Source: Microglena sp. YARC (lineage: Eukaryota > Chlorophyta > Chlorophyceae > Chlamydomonadales > Chlamydomonadaceae). Taken from it: a stretch of DNA of 64,000 bases. Location of the stretch: positions 31,976,158 through 32,040,157 of the forward strand of contig CM039464.1 of NCBI GenBank assembly GCA_022414725.1. Direction: 5' to 3'. Both the position numbers and the translations under genes were made by a program. Positions 40,301 through 51,096 of this stretch are shown one piece after another (position 1 is the first letter of the stretch; the number at the start of each line of letters is the position of its first letter). A model generated the notes under the pieces. The model searched no databases and had not been told where the DNA came from. It saw only the letters and a list, made by a program, of their open reading frames with translations.

Positions 40301-43300
40301 ATGCTGTTGCTACATGCCAACACTTGTTGATCACACGTCTTCGTCTAAGTTATTGTCGCCGGACAGTCTATAATTATATTGTTAATTTTTAGGGCCATAC
40401 ATGCTGTTGCTACATGCCAACACTTGTTGATCACACGTCTTCGTCTAAGTTATTGTCGCCGGACAGTCTATAATTATATTGTTAATTTTTAGGGCCATAC
40501 ATGCTGTTGCTACATGCCAACACTTGTTGATCACACGTCTTCGTCTAAGTTATTGTCGCCGGACAGTCTATAATTATATTGTTAATTTTTAGGGCCATAC
40601 ATGCTGTTGCTACATGCCAACACTTGTTGATCACACGTCTTCGTCTAAGTTATTGTCGCCGGACAGTCTATAATTATATTGTTAATTTTTAGGGCCATAC
40701 ATGCTGTTGCTACATGCCAACACTTGTTGATCACACGTCTTCGTCTAAGTTATTGTCGCCGGACAGTCTATAATTATATTGTTAATTTTTAGGGCCATAC
40801 ATGCTGTTGCTACATGCCAACACTTGTTGATCACACGTCTTCGTCTAAGTTATTGTCGCCGGACAGTCTATAATTATATTGTTAATTTTTTAGGGCCATA
40901 CATGCTGTTGCTACATGCCAACACTTGTTGATCACACGTCTTCGTCTAAGTTATTGTCGCCGGACAGTCTATAATTATATTGTTAATTTTTAGGGCCATA
41001 CATGCTGTTGCTACATGCCAACACTTGTTGATCACACGTCTTCGTCTAAGTTATTGTCGCCGGACAGTCTATAATTATATTGTTAATTTTTAGGGCCATA
41101 CATGCTGTTGCTACATGCCAACACTTGTTGATCACACGTCTTCGTCTAAGTTATTGTCGCCGGACAGTCTATAATTATATTGTTAATTTTAGGGCCATAC
41201 ATGCTGTTGCTACATGCCAACACTTGTTGATCACACGTCTTCGTCTAAGTTATTGTCGCCGGACAGTCTATAATTATATTGTTAATTTTTAGGGCCATAC
41301 ATGCTGTTGCTACATGCCAACACTTGTTGATCACACGTCTTCGTCTAAGTTATTGTCGCCGGACAGTCTATAATTAATATTGTTAATTTTTAGGGCCATA
41401 CATGCTGTTGCTACATGCCAACACTTGTTGATCACACGTCTTCGTCTAAGTTATTGTCGCCGGACAGTCTATAATTATATTGTTAATTTTAGGGCCATAC
41501 ATGCTGTTGCTACATGCCAACACTTGTTGATCACACGTCTTCGTCTAAGTTATTGTCGCCGGACAGTCTATAATTATATTGTTAATTTTTAGGGCCATAC
41601 ATGCTGTTGCTACATGCCAACACTTGTTGATCACACGTCTTCGTCTAAGTTATTGTCGCCGGACAGTCTATAATTATATTGTTAATTTTTAGGGCCATAC
41701 ATGCTGTTGCTACATGCCAACACTTGTTGATCACACGTCTTCGTCTAAGTTATTGTCGCCGGACAGTCTATAATTATATTGTTAATTTTTTAGGGCCATA
41801 CATGCTGTTGCTACATGCCAACACTTGTTGATCACACGTCTTCGTCTAAGTTATTGTCGCCGGACAGTCTATAATTATATTGTTAATTTTTAGGGCCATA
41901 CATGCTGTTGCTACATGCCAACACTTGTTGATCACACGTCTTCGTCTAAGTTATTGTCGCCGGACAGTCTATAATTATATTGTTAATTTTTAGGGCCATA
42001 CATGCTGTTGCTACATGCCAACACTTGTTGATCACACGTCTTCGTCTAAGTTATTGTCGCCGGACAGTCTATAATTATATTGTTAATTTTTAGGGCCATA
42101 CATGCTGTTGCTACATGCCAACACTTGTTGATCACACGTCTTCGTCTAAGTTATTGTCGCCGGACAGTCTATAATTATATTGTTAATTTTTAGGGCCATA
42201 CATGCTGTTGCTACATGCCAACACTTGTTGATCACACGTCTTCGTCTAAGTTATTGTCGCCGGACAGTCTATAATTATATTGTTAATTTTTAGGGCCATA
42301 CATGCTGTTGCTACATGCCAACACTTGTTGATCACACGTCTTCGTCTAAGTTATTGTCGCCGGACAGTCTATAATTATATTGTTAATTTTTAGGGCCATA
42401 CATGCTGTTGCTACATGCCAACACTTGTTGATCACACGTCTTCGTCTAAGTTATTGTCGCCGGACAGTCTATAATTATATTGTTAATTTTTAGGGCCATA
42501 CATGCTGTTGCTACATGCCAACACTTGTTGATCACACGTCTTCGTCTAAGTTATTGTCGCCGGACAGTCTATAATTATATTGTTAATTTTTAGGGCCATA
42601 CATGCTGTTGCTACATGCCAACACTTGTTGATCACACGTCTTCGTCTAAGTTATTGTCGCCGGACAGTCTATAATTATATTGTTAATTTTTAGGGCCATA
42701 CATGCTGTTGCTACATGCCAACACTTGTTGATCACACGTCTTCGTCTAAGTTATTGTCGCCGGACAGTCTATAATTATATTGTTAATTTGTAGGGCCATA
42801 CATGCTGTTGCTACATGCCAACACTTGTTGATCACACGTCTTCGTCTAAGTTATTGTCGCCGGACAGTCTATAATTATATTGTTAATTTTTAGGGCCATA
42901 CATGCTGTTGCTACATGCCAACACTTGTTGATCACACGTCTTCGTCTAAGTTATTGTCGCCGGACAGTCTATAATTATATTGTTAATTTTTAGGGCCATA
43001 CATGCTGTTGCTACATGCCAACACTTGTTGATCACACGTCTTCGTCTAAGTTATTGTCGCCGGACAGTCTATAATTATATTTGTTAATTTTTTAGGGCCA
43101 TACATGCTGTTGCTACATGCCAACACTTGTTGATCACACGTCTTCGTCTAAGTTATTGTCGCCGGACAGTCTATAATTATATTGTTAATTTTTTAGGGCC
43201 ATACATGCTGTTGCTACATGCCAACACTTGTTGATCACACGTCTTCGTCTAAGTTATTGTCGCCGGACAGTCTATAATTATATTGTTAATTTTTAGGGCC

Positions 43301-46300
43301 ATACATGCTGTTGCTACATGCCAACACTTGTTGATCACACGTCTTCGTCTAAGTTATTGTCGCCGGACAGTCTATAATTATATTGTTAATTTGTAGGGCC
43401 ATACATGCTGTTGCTACATGCCAACACTTGTTGATCACACGTCTTCGTCTAAGTTATTGTCGCCGGACAGTCTATAATTATATTGTTTAATTTTTAGGGC
43501 CATACATGCTGTTGCTACATGCCAACACTTGTTGATCACACGTCTTCGTCTAAGTTATTGTCGCCGGACAGTCTATAATTATATTGTTAATTTTTAGGGC
43601 CATACATGCTGTTGCTACATGCCAACACTTGTTGATCACACGTCTTCGTCTAAGTTATTGTCGCCGGACAGTCTATAATTATATTGTTAATTTTGTAGGG
43701 CCATACATTGCTGTTGCTACATGCCAACACTTGTTGATCACACGTCTTCGTCTAAGTTATTGTCGCCGGACAGTCTATAATTATATTGTTAATTTTTAGG
43801 GCCATACATGCTGTTGCTACATGCCAACACTTGTTGATCACACGTCTTCGTCTAAGTTATTGTCGCCGGACAGTCTATAATTATATTGTTAATTTTTAGG
43901 GCCATACATGCTGTTGCTACATGCCAACACTTGTTGATCACACGTCTTCGTCTAAGTTATTGTCGCCGGACAGTCTATAATTATATTGTTAATTTTTAGG
44001 GCCATACATGCTGTTGCTACATGCCAACACTTGTTGATCACACGTCTTCGTCTAAGTTATTGTCGCCGGACAGTCTATAATTATATTGTTAATTTTTAGG
44101 GCCATACATGCTGTTGCTACATGCCAACACTTGTTGATCACACGTCTTCGTCTAAGTTATTGTCGCCGGACAGTCTATAATTATATTGTTAATTTTTAGG
44201 GCCATACATGCTGTTGCTACATGCCAACACTTGTTGATCACACGTCTTCGTCTAAGTTATTGTCGCCGGACAGTCTATAATTATATTGTTAATTTTTTAG
44301 GGCCATACATGCTGTTGCTACATGCCAACACTTGTTGATCACACGTCTTCGTCTAAGTTATTGTCGCCGGACAGTCTATAATTATATTGTTAATTTTTAG
44401 GGCCATACATGCTGTTGCTACATGCCAACACTTGTTGATCACACGTCTTCGTCTAAGTTATTGTCGCCGGACAGTCTATAATTATATTGTTAATTTTTAG
44501 GGCCATACATGCTGTTGCTACATGCCAACACTTGTTGATCACACGTCTTCGTCTAAGTTATTGTCGCCGGACAGTCTATAATTATATTGTTAATTTTTAG
44601 GGCCATACATGCTGTTGCTACATGCCAACACTTGTTGATCACACGTCTTCGTCTAAGTTATTGTCGCCGGACAGTCTATAATTATATTGTTAATTTTTAG
44701 GGCCATACATGCTGTTGCTACATGCCAACACTTGTTGATCACACGTCTTCGTCTAAGTTATTGTCGCCGGACAGTCTATAATTAATATTGTGTTTAATTT
44801 TTAGGGCCATACATGCTGTTGCTTACATGCCAACACTTGTTGATCACACGTCTTCGTCTAAGTTTATTGTCGCCGGACAGTCTATAATTATATTTGTTAA
44901 TTTTTAGGGCCATACATGCTGTTGCTACATGCCAACACTTGTTGATCACACGTCTTCGTCTAAGTTATTGTCGCCGGGACAGTCTATAATTATATTGTTA
45001 ATTTTTAGGGCCATACATGCTGTTGCTACATGCAACACTTGTTGATCACACGTCTTCGTCTAAGTTATTGTCGCCGGACAGTCTATAATTATATTGTTAA
45101 TTTTTAGGGCCATACATGCTGTTGCTACATGCCAACACTTGTTGATCACACGTCTTCGTCTAAGTTATTGTCGCCGGACAGTCTATAATTATATTGTTAA
45201 TTTTTAGGGCCATACATGCTGTTGCTACATGCCAACACTTGTTGATCACACGTCTTCGTCTAAGTTATTGTCGCCGGACAGTCTATAATTATATTGTTAA
45301 TTTTTAGGGCCATACATGCTGTTGCTACATGACAACACTTGTTGATCACACGTCTTCGTCTAAGTTATTGTCGCCGGACAGTCTATAATTATATTGTTAA
45401 TTTTTAGGGCCATACATGCTGTTGCTACATGCCAACACTTGTTGATCACACGTCTTCGTCTAAGTTATTGTCGCCGGACAGTCTATAATTATATTGTTAA
45501 TTTTTAGGGCCATCCATGCTGTTGCTACATGCCAACACTTGTTTGATCACACGTCTTCGTCTAAGTTATTGTCGCCGGACAGTCTATAATTATATTGTTA
45601 ATTTTTAGGGCCATACATGCTGTTGCTACATGACAACACTTGTTGATCACACGTCTTCGTCTAAGTTATTGTCGCCGGACAGTCTATAATTATATTGTTA
45701 ATTTTTAGGGCCATACATGCTGTTGCTACATGACAACACTTGTTGATCACACGTCTTCGTCTAAGTTATTGTCGCCGGACTGTCTATAATTATATTGTTA
45801 ATTTGTAGGGCCATACATGCTGTTGCTACATGCCAACACTTGTTGATCACACGTCTTCGTCTAAGTTATTGTCGCCGGACAGTCTATAATTATATTGTTA
45901 ATTTTTAGGGCCATACATGCTGTTGCTACATGACAACACTTGTTGATCACACGTCTTCGTCTAAGTTATTGTCGCCGGACAGTCTATAATTATATGGTTA
46001 ATTTTTAGGGCCATACATGCTGTTGCTACATGCCAACACTTGTTGATCACACGTCTTCGTCTAAGTTATTGTCGCCGGACAGTCTATAATTATATTGTTA
46101 ATTTTAGGGCCATACATGCTGTTGCTACATGCCAACACTTGTTGATCACACGTCCTCGTCTAAGTTATTGTCGCCGGACAGTCTATAATTATATTGTTAA
46201 TTTTTAGGGCCATACATGCTGTTGCTACATGATAACACTTGTTGATCACACGTCCTCGTCTAAGTTATTGTCGCCGGACAGTCTATAATTATATTGTTAA

Positions 46301-46577
46301 TCTACATGCACTTATTGATCACACCAGGGTAATTCAAAGCGCGCGCTTTTGTGCTTTTGAGCGCTGACTTTTTGACACCCTCTGCGCTTTAAGCGCAGTT
46401 TTTTGCAACTCCCTGTGGTCGCAGCAAGCAATTTTTGCCTTTTTTGCACTACAAAGCGCAGTTGTTTTGTTTTCAAGTGCGCTAAAGCGCTGGCCAATTC
46501 GGCCATTTGAAGTACCCTGGATCACACGTCTTCGTCTAAGTTATTGTTGCTGGACAGTTTATAATTATATTGTTATT
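25331..46577 (+). repeat. 100-bp satellite array, about 210 monomers
   Basis: Monomer of exactly 100 bp: GCCATACATGCTGTTGCTAC, ATGCCAACACTTGTTGATCA, CACGTCTTCGTCTAAGTTAT, TGTCGCCGGACAGTCTATAA, TTATATTGTTAATTTTTAGG. Copies are nearly identical and head to tail. Three subtypes form domains: TTTGTAGGG with CCATACATG on the left (25.5-29.2 kb); mixed copies with CCATCCATG in the middle (29.4-33.7 kb); TTTTTAGGG with CCATACATG dominant on the right (33.8-46.3 kb). Monomers at both edges are degenerate. Short open frames of 60-115 codons arise because the 100-bp period rotates frames; none is a gene. Centromeric or other structural roles cannot be decided from sequence. Single-base indels at homopolymers may be sequencing errors. 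Confidence 0.98.
46325..46519. mobile_element. hAT-type MITE B, 195 bp, inside the last satellite monomer
   Basis: TIRs CAGGGTAATTCAAA (left) and TTTGAAGTACCCTG (right), one mismatch. Perfect 8-bp target duplication GATCACAC at 46317-46324 and 46520-46527, which is satellite sequence. Interior rich in AAGCGC/GCGCTT; no coding capacity. Confidence 0.92.
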
Positions 46578-46640
46578 TTTTCAAGGTTGGGCGATTCCCT
46601 TTAGCCTACTTGACCTCCACTGGACTGTAGCATTCTAGCA
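46578..46640 (+). repeat. R1 fragment at the right edge of the satellite
   Basis: CAAGGTTGGGCGATTCCCTT, TAGCCTACTTGACC and ACTGGACTGTAGCAT match R1, in the same orientation as the fragment at the left edge (25238-25290). Confidence 0.65.
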
Positions 46641-48200
46641 AACACACACAAGAACTGAGGGGGAACAATTGTTACAAGGTTCTGTGCGCCTGAAATTCGG
46701 TGGCTACACGTCTGCATCATACAATACTTCCACCCGTGTGATAGCCACGGGAACCAGGGTGTATGACAGGGTGGCACACAGATACCGACACACACACACA
46801 CACACACACGCAAAGACAAATGTGTTATGGACACCCACCAATTTCCATGTTCCAAATAAAAACGCCATACCCCAAAACATATAGAATACCGCAGTCTTGC
46901 CTGTTTCGAATGACATAGATTTAGTTGTGATTTGTGAATACCATATAAGGCCACGATTTCGTCCTAGCTACTTTTTAATTTAGTGATGAGGGGTTTCTCC
47001 TTTTGAAATAAGTGGTCCTCATTTACACCCACGAAAAAGAAAATAATTGTGAATACCACACAAGGGCACGATTTCGTCCTAGCTACTTTTTGTATTTATG
47101 TTTTATTTGTGAATGGGATTTCACCCCAGGAGGTGGGTCTCCCGACACAAAACAGCGACACCGAGGATTCAGTAAGATGGCGTCGCCACTCTTACAGAAG
47201 AGTAGGCGCACTTACGGTGTTCCATATAAGGCGCCCACTGTTTTCTGGGGAGCAGGCCCGCCCAACCCACGACCAAACGAACATTCACCACTACCCCTGT
47301 TCACCACTACCCTAAACCCTAAACCTAATATTGTTGCATCCGTGTAATACAGTTACTCACAGGACGTGAAGGTAAGGACACCATAGCGTAAGCCGGAGCT
47401 AGCTGAAGTCACCGTAGGACCACCTCAGGTGCCTACTAGTAGTAGTCCCTTAGTCCCGAAAAAAACGAACTGACTACTGGCAGCCATTGCAGGGAAACAC
47501 TACACAGTGCACGCAGGAACAGTTAAGCAGATTTCTAATACTTCAACTCCACAGTCCACACCAGTTTTTTTAAGTTAAGGTTCAGGTCCCAAGCACATAT
47601 GTGTTTAGGATATGTATTAGTAGGATATATATTAGTAGGATATGGCGATGCTCCATTGCTCGAATCCTCGAATTCAACGTTTTCTAAATTTATAAATTTC
47701 TACTATTTAATAAGTCTTAATTAGTTTACAGTTAGTAACTATTAATAGTTCAAACCTTAGCTGAATAGCAATAACTTATCAAACCCGATATATATTAGTA
47801 GGATATGTCCAGATCAGTGATCTTTTAAGGATTTTGGCCCAGACTTTAATAATCGACACTGCTCGAAGCTCAGGTCTGGGTTTTGAGGAGACGAAACATT
47901 ACAAACGGTATGCACAATTTTCTTACATTCTGGCTCATGCAAAAAACTCATGTCTCGATCACATCTGGGGTTCAGGGTTTTTATCCACCTGAGTTAGGGG
48001 AAGTTACCTTGATGGTATGGGCTGGCTCTCCAATACCTAAATAGCCCAAGGGCTGTACCTGCATGTTTCCATCTGAGCTTCAAATGGAAACATACATGTT
48101 GGCTCACGAGCCTTGAGCTGTATCCCCTGAAACAGCGTGAAACGTAGCTTTTGAACAACTCTGATCCATCCACACACAACGTTACTAATTCCGACAGACC
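46641..48200. other. Low-copy intergenic region, no gene recognised
   Basis: An imperfect duplication of TGTGAATACCATATAAGGCC plus ACGATTTCGTCCTAGCTACT occurs at about 46931-46980 and 47047-47095. A short telomere-like CCCTAAACCCTAAACC lies near 47310. AT-rich ATATATTAGTAGGATATG repeats occur near 47600-47650 and 47790. Short open frames on both strands show no family motif. Confidence 0.5.
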
Positions 48201-48423
48201 GCGCCGCGTAGACCGCAGACCGCGCGGGCCAGAGGGTGTGGGCTTCTGGCACACGTGCGAAGGCGTCCAATATCTGGCACGCTGTCAGGGTCTGGATTGA
48301 ATTACGGGGGCGGGGCCGACGAACGGTTTTTCCTGGCTGCCCCTCCGCACCATATCTTAACCACATGCCCAGTCATTAGGGCGGCGGTGCACCATCATCC
48401 TCAGTTTAGCGTTATTCCCGTCC

Positions 48424-48609
48424 TTGGACGACCGCTTCGACCGTTCAGAGCGATCCAATCCACCTGAGTATCGTGAATTACCGCCAGAAAGGGATTTTAG
48501 CCCATCGCACCTGGAGATTAGCGCGAATTATCCAGACCCTTATCCAGCTGTCCCGACGTTCCCTACCGAGCCCAGCCGGATAAGCCAGCCGACCATCGGA
48601 AGGTCTTAG
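48424..48609 (+). CDS. Unrecognised low-complexity open frame, possible 5' exon
   Basis: About 61 codons without ATG, reading DDRFDRSERSNPPEYRELPP and PSHLEISANYPDPYPAVPTF. The surrounding 48.1-48.7 kb is the only GC-richer, non-repetitive stretch between the satellite and the RAP gene, so it may hold a promoter or 5' exon of the downstream gene. The peptide is Pro/Arg/Ser-rich and disordered-looking. No family assigned; may be noncoding. Confidence 0.25.
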   Translation: MDDRFDRSERSNPPEYRELPPERDFSPSHLEISANYPDPYPAVPTFPTEPSRISQPTIGRS

Positions 48610-48689
48610 CCAACCACGTAGGTGGGAACTCTACCCTCACATGCAAATTGCTTACGTCCGTCCTTGTTTTAACATATGGGTTGGTTAGG

Positions 48690-48870
48690 GTCCTTTGATA
48701 TGAGTTGTGCCTAGGGACCTGCATGTCATATGATGTAGGCAGAGGCTAGTATGATATCATACGATATCATACAAACTGCATCATATGATATCGTACATGC
48801 ATGGTAACTTTAGCCTAGTCAGACTGGCGGCATCATATGATATCATATTGCCGTCTACTAGTAATACCCC
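48690..48870 (+). repeat. Dispersed repeat R3
   Basis: GGTAACTTTAGCCTAGTCAG plus GCGGCATCATATGATATCAT; preceded by several ATGATATCATACGATATCAT palindromes. Best preserved of the three R3 copies. Confidence 0.68.
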
Positions 48871-48879
48871 ACTTCATCA

Positions 48880-48999
48880 TGAAAGGTCAAGTGGTGGCTC
48901 CAAGCCTAAGGGACCCACCCATATCTCAGACGCAGCAATTGACACAGCTGACTACGCTATCCAGAGGCTAATGGCTCAGGGCACCATGCATGCACTATA
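48880..48999 (+). CDS. Possible exon, unrecognised
   Basis: In the frame ending TAG at 48997-48999 the peptide includes SDAAIDTADYAIQRLMAQG, which looks coding and amphipathic. An acceptor could be the CAG before or within GACGCAG; no clear donor follows. It may be an exon of the RAP gene or a fragment. Low certainty. Confidence 0.2.
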
Positions 49000-49076
49000 G
49001 ACCATGCCATGCATCTGTGTGAACCTGTGAACATGAATTGCTGATTCTGGGTCGCATGCATACATGGGGGTCGCAT

Positions 49077-49600
49077 GCAACCAACCAACCAACCAACCAA
49101 CCAACCAACCAACCAACCAACCAACCGACCAACCAACCAATGCATGCATTAGTCTCGCACATACACAGATAAATACATTAATACATAAATAATGAAATAA
49201 ATAGTCGCCTTGTTACGAGGCCTGAGGCTGAGGGGACAGCCCGTTTGCTTGCACTGGGGCCAACCACCAATTACACCAATGTACACGCATACACACACAT
49301 ACACACATGTACACACACAACCACACATATGCACACGTATACACGCATATGCACACATATACACACATATACACGCATACTCACATATACACGCATATTT
49401 ATACGTGCACACATATACACACATACACACACAGATGCACACATATACACACATATACACGCACACACAAACATACACGCATATTCACACATACACACAC
49501 GTATACACACATATACACACATACACATGTGCACACATATGCACACATATTCACACATACACACACATACACACATGCACACACATATACACACATTCCT
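49077..49600. repeat. CCAA tract, R2 copy and ACACAT microsatellite
   Basis: AACCAACCAACC (49077-49140); R2 in minus orientation at about 49185-49275 (GCCTTGTTACGAGGCCTGAG, TTGCTTGCACTGGGGCCAAC); then about 320 bp of ACACATATACACACATA. Open frames on both strands are artefacts. Confidence 0.85.
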
Positions 49601-49925
49601 TGCTCATTCCTTGCACGTATTTGAAGTCCAAGCTTTGCTGCGACTTGCTTTTCTTCTCTCTATGGTTATCCGTACCTCTGCCCATGTCGCGACACGCACT
49701 GCCACCTGCATGCCGCTTGGGACATGGTGCAACCTATTGGTTCCTTGCACGTATCTAAAGTCCAAGCTTTGCTGCAATTTATAAATTTTCTCGCCTTGTA
49801 TCATGCCCATGTATGTATGGAGTGGGCTTGTTTTAGGTCAACAATGGCCTGCCTTTAGCAATGTAATGTAATGTAATGTAATGTAATGTAATGTAATGTA
49901 ATGTAATGTAATGTAATGTAATGTA
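49600..49925 (+). repeat. SINE-like repeat R4 with AATGT tail
   Basis: A 46-bp segment (TCCTTGCACGTATTTGAAGT, CCAAGCTTTGCTGC) is duplicated at about 49610 and 49740. Then GAGTGGGCTTGTTTTAGGTC, AACAATGGCCTG and an AATGT pentamer tail of about 13 units (49858-49925). Matches 1926-2145. Confidence 0.65.
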
Positions 49926-50021
49926 TCTCCTCTTCGGTGCCCATGCCGTAGGTCATTTGCCAGTTAAGTGTTAAAGCTGTCAGCGTCAATTCATTTTGAG
50001 GTTATCGGCATTGAAGACCAA

Positions 50022-50245
50022 CATGCAGCTAGGTCTTACACACCCCTCAGCCGCGCTTGCGGACAAGCTCGCTACCCCTGCTAGGAGGGTGGCCGTAGCT
50101 GATGGTCGGCCCAAGCACACCCTGAGTTCTGCCCCGTGCAGCTTGCTACAGCCCATCAGGGGAAGCTGCATGGTAGCTGCAGCCACCAGAATGATACAGC
50201 CCAGCAGGGGAAGCTGCTTGGTAGCTGCAGCCACAAGCCCAGGAA
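50022..50245 (+). CDS. Possible first exon with transit-peptide-like start
   Basis: ATG 50022 opens MQLGLTHPSAALADKLATPA then RRVAVADGRPKHTLSS: Ala/Ser/Arg-rich with few acids, as in chloroplast transit peptides. That would suit an organellar RAP protein. A 57-bp tandem duplication follows (CAGCCCATCAGGGGAAGCTG and CAGCCCAGCAGGGGAAGCTG), each copy with a TG-GTAGCT donor-like site. The link to the downstream exons is inferred only. Confidence 0.3.
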
Positions 50246-50249
50246 GTTT

Positions 50250-50579
50250 CTGGCAATCGCAGGCAGGGGGGGGCAAAGGGGGGCCTAGTGGGGGGCAAAG
50301 GAGGGGGGGGACCAAGAGGCGCCTAGTGGAGGGACAAAGGAGGGAAGGGACCAAACCTCACGTGAGGCTCCTCGTGGTGGGGACACTCAGGGTCAGAGGT
50401 GGTGGAGGGAGAGGAGGAGGAAGAGGAGGAGGGGGGGAGGGAGAGGGCAGTTCCGTGAGACTGAACGAGAGGCAGGGGTTGGGCAGCGTAGGGGGGGCCT
50501 GGGCGAGGAAGGGGGGGAAGGTCGGAAGGGGGGGGGTGCACAGGAGGGGGAAAGTGATCGGGATTGGACTGGAGTTCAG
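50250..50579. other. G-rich low-complexity stretch
   Basis: GGGGGGGCAAAGGGGGGCCT and GAGGAGGAAGAGGAGGAGGG tracts. Open frames on both strands result from composition. No motif recognised. Confidence 0.45.
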
Positions 50580-51096
50580 AGGTCCTCTGGCGTGTCCTCG
50601 CCCGCACCTGGACGGGGTTCGGACCGAGGCCCCCCTGGTCCTGAACGGGCCGCCCCTGGACCTGGACGGGGTTGGGGCGGAGGCGATGTGACGGGCCGGG
50701 GTCGAGGGGATAGGATGGGACGGGGAGAGATGAGGGCGAGGGGAGGGGGTGATGGTATGAGGCAAAGTCGAGAGGGTGATGGGGGGATAGGATGGGGAGG
50801 GGAAGGGGTCGAGGGATAGGATGGGACGGGGAGAGATGAGGGCGAGGGGAGGGGGTGATGGCATGAGGCAAAGTCGCGAGGGTGATGGAGGGGATTGGGC
50901 GGGCAGGGGAGAGATGAGGGGAAGGGGAGGGGGTGATGGTATGAGGCAAAGTCGAGAGGGTGATGGAGGGAGAGGGTATAGGAGCAGCTCCCGAGATGAG
51001 AGGGGCAGCAACAGGGATTACAAGGCACCCGAGAGGCAAGTCGATGGTGGGTCGGAGCGACAGGAGAAAGGAGACCAAGGGGAGCCCATAAACATG
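50580..51096 (+). CDS. RAP gene RG-rich exon region
   Basis: Arg/Gly-rich coding-like sequence: SSPAPGRGSDRGPP, then GRGRGDRMGRGEMRARGGGD, and at the 3' end GYRSSSRDERGSNRDYKAPE to GEPINM, with donor GTAGGT at 51097 (phase 0). A roughly 70-bp internal unit (GGGGAGAGATGAGGGCGAGG, GGTGATGGTATGAGGCAAAG) occurs three times (about 50713, 50818, 50905) in two frames with a TAG at 50817-50819. Either a short intron removes the middle or only the part after about 50900 is coding. RGG-like regions often bind RNA, consistent with the RAP context. Confidence 0.5.

Noticed and set aside
25331..46577. Series of 60-115-codon frames beginning MLIFRAIHAVATCQHLL
   Set aside because: Frame rotation of a 100-bp satellite creates them; identical at DNA level with no codon-level constraint.
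49245..49784. 179-182-codon Thr/His-rich frames
   Set aside because: Translation of the ACACAT microsatellite and R4 repeat.
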